Positions 15,171 to 21,149 of a stretch of DNA of 21,149 nucleotides are shown here, piece after piece (the stretch's first letter is position 1; the number at the start of each line of letters is the position of its first letter). The notes beneath the pieces were generated by a model. That model saw only the letters and a list, made by a program, of their open reading frames with translations, was not told the DNA's origin and ran no database searches. Made by a program: the position numbers and the translations under genes. Source of the DNA: an uncultured Collinsella sp. (GTDB lineage: Bacteria > Actinomycetota > Coriobacteriia > Coriobacteriales > Coriobacteriaceae). Location of the stretch: assembly GCA_900542165.1 (NCBI GenBank), contig UQMM01000033.1:1-21149 (forward strand), given 5' to 3'.

Positions 15171-15416
15171 TTAAATGCCATCCCCCGAATAAGCGCTCAG
15201 GTTCGATTCAACAAGTGCATTGGTTGAAAAGAGCTTTAGACCCCCTTCGAGGTAAAAGTCGCTTGTGCAGAGCAACCAAATCATCTTGTCGAGCTTGTAG
15301 GCAGTGGCCTCGGGGTCCACGCCGCCCTTCCGCGCCGCGCGCGCGGCTTCGAAATAGCAACGAGCCACTTCGACCTCGCTGTCAGTGGTAGCGTAAAACT
15401 GAACAGTATTCAGTAG
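15171..15416 (-). pseudogene. 3' remnant of an unidentified minus-strand gene
   Basis: The frame reads sensibly from about 15416 to a TAA at 15171 (SEVEVARCYFEAARAARKGG, then ATAYKLDKMIWLLCTSDFYL), with good codon use and a helical look. No start or ribosome site fits. The longer open frame to 15506 runs antisense through the differently coded scrap at 15417-15554. It is best read as the C-terminal ~80 residues of a gene truncated at about 15416. Confidence 0.4.
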
Positions 15417-15554
15417 GCCGTTGACACAAACATCGACGAGCGGCTGCTGAACAAGCCCGAGGACCTGTTCAGGGCGATGCAGCTCGAGCTCATGGAGCTG
15501 CACCACGGTTCGCCCTCGACCGTCTTCTGCACGCAGTGCAGGTCGAAGGGCTAG
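15417..15554 (+). pseudogene. 3' scrap of a GC-rich plus-strand gene
   Basis: A 45-codon open frame follows a stop at 15414-15416 and has strong GC-rich codon bias. It reads VDTNIDERLLNKPEDLFRAM, continues LMELHHG, and ends FCTQCRSKG. It has no plausible start. The CxxC near the end resembles a zinc-binding C-terminus. It is probably the tail of a gene whose remainder was deleted when the AT-rich sequence to the left was joined to it. Confidence 0.4.
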
Positions 15555-15598
15555 GCAGGAGCCCCGAGGCTTTTCCTAATTCTAGGTGTTAAAGTCGA

Positions 15599-17428
15599 TT
15601 ACTGCCTGCCGTGGAATAGCCTCCACTTTTCGTCTTCGATGTCTCTTTCAATTGATGACTTCACTTTTGACAGCCATTCTCTGTGTTTTAAATATGCAAC
15701 ACCTGCGGGCAGCTGAGCAGCAATCGAGTCAATCGCCTCAATCTCCTTGAGCTTTGCTGGAATAAAGCCTTTTTCAGGGGACCCGCTCATTGAAGATCGA
15801 CGGAGATCCAAATGGTTGATCGATATCCCGTCTTTATCGAGCGTCAGAATGAGGGTGATAGCCCTAATCCTCGTCTCGTCATTGCAATCGGACAAGGCCC
15901 AGCTAATTCTATCGAGGCTATTTGCGTCGGCGATCCTTTCGCGGATGGTATATTCCAAGCGCTCCCAAAAAATATCGCTCGAGAGCGCATTTGCGTCATG
16001 AACGGGAAACAAAACGGCTATTTCAAGCCTGCCGAGTGGTTCGCTCAGCGCTTCATCGATCATTGCTTTCAGCAGATTCCAGGCATGATCATCCTGGACG
16101 GTCCAAAACGAGCTGATTCTTCGCAGGAGATCGTGCCTTTGTCGGTAGTCGAGGTTGGCAACGTACTCCAAAAAACGGTCAATCATTGAGCTGTCAAGGC
16201 GTAAAAGGCAGCGTAGGAAAGCGAGGTTATAGTCGAAAGTAGGATATCCTTCAAGTGCGAGAAAATACAGGTTGACGGCCGGTGAGGGATTGGATTCGAA
16301 GTACGAATCTAGAGCGGAGACGCGCTTTTCGTCTCCGCAGTTGCCGAAAAACCGCCAAACCCCATCATTGTGTATATGTTCGGAAAGCCAAGAAGCATAT
16401 TTGAGGATATAGCCAGGATGCTTTGGCTCGACTATCTCCAAATCTTCCAAGCAGAGATGCGTTCTGCCGTCATCGAGTCTTGCGAGAATTTCGTCGAGCT
16501 CCTCCTTGTCGGGCCCGTTCTTTATTGCTAGCAAATCAAGATAGTCAAACAGGGCCGGATGGTCACTCACGTCGATCACCGCGCCCAGCTCGTTTCTAAG
16601 GACCTTCCTGCCGATGGTTTCAGCAAGATGATCAAGTGCTTCGTACGGGACAGGGATCGTCGAGGGCGACGAAGCGATATTGCGTGCGATTATGCTTGAG
16701 GCAGTATCTGGGGTCCTTTTGGCGATTTCCAGAAGGACTTTTCCGATAGCCCTGCCCGACTCCCACTCTTTATCGGAAATCTCATAATCTTCGGCTAGCT
16801 TTCCCAGGGCTTCGGTCAGTCGTTCTAGCGGTAACTCTTCCGCGGATATCCTCGGTTCTTTCTCTACGAGAGACTCGGAGTTCTCCAGACCAAGTGCGTC
16901 GAATGCGCTCTGGCGGAACCCATCGAGGCTCAGAGGGGGATTCTGCGCGCATGTTTCGTAAATCTGGTTGATGCTTAAGCCGCATAAGAGATCGATTGTC
17001 GAGTCTTCGGTTATATATTTGGGGAATAGCTCTTCAATCCTCGAGAGTACCGAATACATGTTTTCTGCGTACTCCGCTTCAGGTTCTTTGCCATAGAACG
17101 AGAAGTGCTGCCGAAAAGTGGATTTAACTTGCCTGCTGAATTCGGTTTCGACCAGAACGGAGAGCGCCCGGAAGCAATGGGCGTGGAGCTCGGCCAGCTC
17201 TGATGTGAAATTGAAGGTCAAAGTGTTGTATGTGTACGTTATGCCGTTTTGACAAACGCGCTGGGCCCTTGAAGAGAGGTATGAACTCGTCAAGACGATC
17301 AGACATGCTGCAACATTGCGGGAATGCGATTGTTGATATTTTTGAGCGAGGGCATCGAGTTTGCTGTTTTCCAAATCGAATCCCGTACGATCGAGATCGT
17401 AAGCGAAAGCGCCGTCCGGCCCGCATGC
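15599..17428 (-). pseudogene. C-terminal half of the split STAND NTPase gene (helical repeats)
   Basis: Downstream of the amber codon the same frame continues for 609 sense codons to a TAA at 15599. The first 18 residues (ACGPDGAFAYDLDRTGFD) join straight on to LENSKLDALAQKYQQ. No ATG with a ribosome site lies near the beginning, and a TTG at 17374 is the only early alternative start. The product is helical throughout, with HEAT/TPR-like segments, for example LFDYLDLLAIKNGPDKEELDEIL and LRCLLRLDSSMIDRFLEYVANLD. In STAND proteins such a region is the sensor that recognises the trigger. Without readthrough this half is probably not made. Confidence 0.7.
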
Positions 17429-17431
17429 CTA
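17429..17431 (-). other. In-frame amber (TAG) codon splitting the STAND gene
   Basis: On the minus strand TAC AAC TAG GCA TGC interrupts one continuous frame at codon 609 of about 1,218. Both sides use the same frame without shift. A single base change in an ancestral sense codon would explain it. Confidence 0.8.
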
Positions 17432-19255
17432 GTTGTACTCGGCCGCTCGCTCGGTGCCTCTTTCTACACACTTCACGAACAACTCGGAGGCTGTTTGCGA
17501 ATACTCGCTTGAGTTCATCAGGGATACAGAAATTTGCAGGGGCATAGATCCGTCGGATGTCGAATTCATGCCGAGAATTTCTTCCGATACGTCAGCGCAA
17601 TCAGCGTTTTCGATGCGGTTTGAGGCAAAGGCGAGCGCCTGTATGGGGAGGAATTGATTGAATGTGACTATGAACTGATCGGCAATTCGCGCATCCCGAT
17701 TCTTTATTTCATCCCAAGCTTTCTCGCATTCCCTTCGAAGGTAGTCGTACACGCTCGCACTTCCGCACACTTCAGCCATTGACTTGGCGGCTTTGAGATA
17801 CGGCGCGTTCGGCATTTCTGCGGTATGCAGAATGAAATCCGCAAAACTGCCGTTCCCTTCTTTTGCGAAGTGGCGGCATATCAAGAAGTCGCGAAGATTC
17901 TGCTCTTCCATTCTTATGGCTAGCACGCCATCGGCGGAGGTAAGGATCGTGACAATTTCCTGGTCGTTCAATCTGGATGCAAAATCCCGAATCTCGGCGT
18001 CGTCGTACCCCAGCCCCAAGAGTTCCTCGTAACAAGGGTCTCCTTCAATAAGATCGCAGCAGTCGTAGATTGCAAGGTTCTCTGCGAGACGCTGCTCCCT
18101 GCTGGAGTACCCAGCTAAAGCAGAATTCATATAGATGTTCAAAAGATCGTATGGCTCTTGGATGGCTTCGAAATTGCCGTCTGCTATGGGGCTTGCTGCC
18201 ATGATAGCCAAGCGCAGGTTTCCGTTTGCGATTGCCGATACTCTCTCCCTCAGTGCTATGTTTTTTATGTTGTATTCGGTCTCGAGTATCGCTTCTATAT
18301 TTTCCGCGGTTAGAGGCTCCAGCTCTATTTCTCTGAAATTTAGATAACTGCCGATTTTTGCGGTCAACTCGCTTCGGTGCATCTTCCTGCAGGTGAGGAC
18401 AATCTTTAGCTTTTTGTTTTCCAAACAGATTCCCAGCAAGTGCTCAAGTGACAGGTTGCCGTTTGCATCATCGACTAGAAGGATAATGTTTTCCGACTCC
18501 GACAAAATCAGCTCGATATCATCGTCGAGATGCGATGAATACCTAGAGTCCAAGATAAGAAGATCCCAGTGATGCCGTTTGCTGAATGAGAGGCATGCGT
18601 CGAGGGCGATCTTGGTTTTCCCCGATCCAGACTGCCCCTGAATCACCACTGCCTTGTTTTGCTCTATCGATTCGACGATGACTGAAAAATCGGAATCCCT
18701 GTGCATGAGGAGCTTCGACAGGTCGGTTGAGAAACGGTCGTTCAGGCTTCGCTCGATGAAGCGGTCTGGGGCGATGAATGATCCCTTTCCGAGTGGAACG
18801 CCCAATACCGTATGCGCTAGCGCAGGGTATTTTCCATCAAGGTCGCTCGCAATTGTCTCTGGCCCGATTATTTCTATCCGTGGATCGATGGCACGGACCT
18901 CCTCGAGTACCAGAGGTGAAAGGCGAAAGTATGTGTGGCACAGGATGATTCGATCTATGAGTTGCGGATTGATTCCGGTTTTGCTCCTGTCGAGGCAGTC
19001 TTTAGCATCATTTAGCAGCTTATTGCGGATGTCGGATTTAGAGGTTGTGTATGCCGCGAAGAGGTAGTGTCCATTCTCTCCTACGGAGTACATGTCTGGC
19101 ACTCCGGTCGTGGTTTTATCCGTGCCGCATTGGGATCCTAATTCAATGATGTTGTTAAGCGAATATCTCCTATATAGATACTGATTTGCTAGTGTTTGAA
19201 AACGCCCGCCTTCGATCTGCCTTAGCTCTTCTTGGATCTGATTTATTTGGGACAT
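17429..19255 (-). CDS. Nuclease-like / STAND (nSTAND3-like) NTPase, N-terminal half
   Basis: A 608-residue product starting at ATG 19255 after GCGAGGAG. Residues ~15-150 resemble the restriction-endonuclease-like domain that fronts many STAND NTPases: FQTLANQYLYRR, then GTDKTTTGVPD (44-54) and YLFAAYTTSK (64-73). The acidic residue expected before YTT is alanine here, so catalysis is doubtful. The P-loop NTPase has Walker A GQSGSGKT (207-214), Walker B IILLVDD (257-263) and a sensor LTCR (287-290), then the helical ARC-like region. Proteins of this build serve in anti-phage signalling (Avs-like). The gene ends at an amber codon in the middle of a longer frame, so the sensor half is missing from this product. 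Confidence 0.8.
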   Translation of the reverse strand: MSQINQIQEELRQIEGGRFQTLANQYLYRRYSLNNIIELGSQCGTDKTTTGVPDMYSVGENGHYLFAAYTTSKSDIRNKLLNDAKDCLDRSKTGINPQLIDRIILCHTYFRLSPLVLEEVRAIDPRIEIIGPETIASDLDGKYPALAHTVLGVPLGKGSFIAPDRFIERSLNDRFSTDLSKLLMHRDSDFSVIVESIEQNKAVVIQGQSGSGKTKIALDACLSFSKRHHWDLLILDSRYSSHLDDDIELILSESENIILLVDDANGNLSLEHLLGICLENKKLKIVLTCRKMHRSELTAKIGSYLNFREIELEPLTAENIEAILETEYNIKNIALRERVSAIANGNLRLAIMAASPIADGNFEAIQEPYDLLNIYMNSALAGYSSREQRLAENLAIYDCCDLIEGDPCYEELLGLGYDDAEIRDFASRLNDQEIVTILTSADGVLAIRMEEQNLRDFLICRHFAKEGNGSFADFILHTAEMPNAPYLKAAKSMAEVCGSASVYDYLRRECEKAWDEIKNRDARIADQFIVTFNQFLPIQALAFASNRIENADCADVSEEILGMNSTSDGSMPLQISVSLMNSSEYSQTASELFVKCVERGTERAAEYN

Positions 19256-19580
19256 TTTGCTCCTCGCGATAAATTCGCCTTTTGATTTCTCTTTTCTTAC
19301 TCTAGTCCGCCTACCTCAGCAAGCCTTACAAGCTCGAGGGACGAGTCGACGACGTCCTCGAAGTCAAGCCCCGCCGCATAGGCCCTCGGATAAGGCGAGC
19401 GGAGGGCGCGTGACCCCGTCGGAAATGGCCGCCGTTAGGTGCGTGTTCGAGAGCTGCGCGGCGGAGCTGGATGGAGCCTGGGCAAGGCATTAGGGCATCC
19501 TCGTCCTTGTCGTAAGACTGCCATTAGAAGATCTTCTGCAAATCCTAAGCCACGTTTCAACTTGGCAACAGCTGCGGATC
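19256..19580. other. Intergenic stretch with likely gene debris
   Basis: The 325 bases between the KAP and STAND genes contain no intact gene. Around 19300-19400 the minus strand reads SPYPRAYAAGLDFEDVV, then DSSLELVRLAEVGGLE and a stop, with GC-rich codons, like the tail of a lost gene. The plus strand around 19409-19491 also reads plausibly (VTPSEMAAVRCVFESCAAEL). Neither has a start signal. The STAND promoter should lie near 19260-19310, but no clear boxes were seen. Confidence 0.4.
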
Positions 19581-21149
19581 CTAGATATCGGCAAGACATT
19601 CGAGACTCTTGGATATGGCGTCGAAATAGATCCTTTGGTAATACTCCATGGTCTCGACCTTGCCGATCTCCGATCCGAGCCTCTTGGCCCAAGCTACGAG
19701 GGCCTTCCTGTCCTCGCCCTCGAGCGAGGCCGTGCACGACCTCATGTGGTCGCCCGGAAAAAGGACACTGTGCACAAGCCGAATATCTTCGGGAGGCATC
19801 TTCTCCATCGCCCTCGCGAGGAGGGAAGTGTCGAGGGAAATGAGCGACAGGATGGGTTCCGACCAGTCATCTGATTTCGAGAAAGCCAGATAGAGCTTCG
19901 TCGCGAATTGGTCGGGGGCGTTTATCAGGACGTTGCCAAGAGACTCCGACTCCCGTTCGCGTAGCGTCGTCAAGGCGAGCTCCCTCAGCCTGTCGACCTC
20001 CTCCAAAGCCGGAATCTCATGCGCTTCGCTCGAGTCGAAAGGGATCTCCTGCCATTCGACTCGATTCTTTCCGATTGACCTCACTGCAGACTCGGGATCC
20101 CGTCCAATGGAGGATTCCATCGCCTTGACGAGCGGCGCGACCCCTTCGGGAAAGGCGTCAGCAAATTCCCCCGCAATGCCTTTGACGGCACGCAGGACGT
20201 CGGGATAGACGTCGAACGACAAGCCGCGGCTCCCGTCCCCGGGGACAATCCCGGCGACTAAAGTCTCCACCATGCCAAGGACATCGGCATCGCGGAAAGT
20301 GGCGTGTCTGATGCCTTCGATACATTCAATAGCTTTCCGCGCGGCCGGCCCGTCGGGATGAAAGGTCGCAAGGTAATCTTCCAGGCAGGAACGAACATGC
20401 TTGGAATCGACCCCCTCACACCTCTCGAAAAAGCGGGGGATGAAGTCCAGGGCGGCGTATTTGAGCCGGCGCGACTCGAAAATGCCACCCCTAAGGATGG
20501 AATCCTCCCGGCTTGACGGAGGCCCGATGCGCATCCCCTTCGCCGCCCCCGCTGCAAAGCCGAAAGCCTCTTTGAAAACTGCCCTGGCAGACTCCGGGTC
20601 GGTGGGTTCAGCGAAGAACCCGGATTCCTTCATCCCGACCAGCACGGGGCGCATCTTGCTGAGGGATCGCAAGTTCGGCGATTCGCTTCCTTCAATCGCC
20701 GAAACGGCGTCCTCGAGCGCGCCTGGGTAGATGCCGCCCAGCACGCCTCCCAGAACGCGTTCCACAACCGAGCCGACCGAGGGCCTGAACCGGCACTTCC
20801 GCCAGACGGTCTTCTCGATGAGGCTCTCGTACTCCCTGGTCGTCCCCTTCTCCCCCTTCGGTCCTAGCCCTTTCCTCCACTCATCCTCGTTGCAGACGAG
20901 GAGGACCTTCTTCCTGCAGCCAACGACGAGGTGGTCGACCGCCCCGAGCAGCTCGCGAATGCCCATGTCGCACCTCTCCACGTCGTCTATGACGAGGAGG
21001 GTCTCGGGGCCGATGATGAGGTTCACGGCATTCAGCGGCGCCATCTTGAGATCGACGCCCGCCTTTCTTCTCCAGCTCCCTGATCTTTTTCCCGAGGAAC
21101 GATATTCCCGTGTCCTTGGCGAACCCGACGAGTGAATCCCACCTGCCCC
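19581..21149 (-). pseudogene. KAP-family P-loop NTPase, 3' part, frameshifted
   Basis: A minus-strand gene enters from the right edge and ends at TAG 19581. The first ~30 residues (WDSLVGFAKDTGISFLGKKI, then RELEKKGG) are in one frame. The rest (VDLKMAPLNAVNLIIGPETL, then LVIDDVERCD) is in the next, open from 21044. LLVIDDVERCD is the KAP Walker B, and KVLLVCNEDEW follows. Walker A must lie off the window. The remaining ~430 residues are helical and poorly conserved. KAP NTPases occur in anti-phage systems and plasmids. The 487-codon open frame alone lacks Walker A and would not be a working NTPase. Confidence 0.72.
21058..21060 (-). other. Site of +1 frameshift in the KAP gene
   Basis: On the minus strand AAA GGC GGG CGT leaves the KAP frame. 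Removing one G from the GGG gives AAA GGC GGC GTC GAT CTC AAG ATG, which joins KKGG to VDLKMAPLNA in one frame. The extra base sits in a short G run, a typical slippage site or sequencing error. Confidence 0.65.

Noticed and set aside
15560..15577. Small GC stem followed by TTTT as a terminator
   Set aside because: The stem AGCC/GGCT is only four pairs, too weak to call.
17374..17376. TTG as a true start of a separate 591-aa gene
   Set aside because: There is no ribosome site, and the frame is continuous with the upstream half apart from the amber codon.

Overview
The window looks like chromosomal DNA of a high-GC Gram-positive bacterium, most likely a coriobacterium such as Collinsella. This is inferred from the GC-rich coding sequence, tightly overlapped genes, a pel-type exopolysaccharide locus without the outer-membrane genes pelB and pelC, and a lipoprotein in that locus. 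No rRNA, tRNA or housekeeping marker gene is present to fix the species.

Region 1 (1-10008, minus strand) is one compact operon, read from right to left: pelD (degenerate SDR domain + membrane helices + GAF + degenerate GGDEF), pelE, a DUF2194 deacetylase (the PelA deacetylase equivalent), pelF glycosyltransferase, pelG transporter, a CotH-family lipoprotein, and the start of a VTC-domain protein that runs off the left edge. Adjacent genes overlap by 4 to 14 bases or lie 3 bases apart. The expected output is a Pel-like, partly deacetylated amino-sugar polysaccharide made under c-di-GMP control. CotH and VTC suggest an added phosphorylation or polyphosphate function.

Region 2 (10009-12769) holds one plus-strand gene, a Schlafen AlbA_2 / RecG-C-terminal-type ATP-binding protein. 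It lies between two directly repeated copies of a ~222-bp element that carries internal inverted arms. Short tandem repeats and hairpins follow the gene.

Region 3 (about 12690-19260) is visibly AT-richer and reads as a horizontally acquired, defence-like island. It holds a perfect 22-bp inverted repeat, a 33-residue small ORF coupled to a 442-residue orphan protein, another possible small ORF, and a 234-residue orphan gene on the opposite strand. After these come gene scraps and a large nuclease-like/STAND NTPase gene of ~1,218 codons, split by a single in-frame amber codon.

Region 4 (19256-21149) is GC-rich again. It holds gene debris and the 3' part of a KAP-family P-loop NTPase that carries a one-base frameshift. 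Two neighbouring large NTPase genes are thus each broken by one small lesion. This suggests decaying or switched-off defence genes, unless the lesions are assembly errors.
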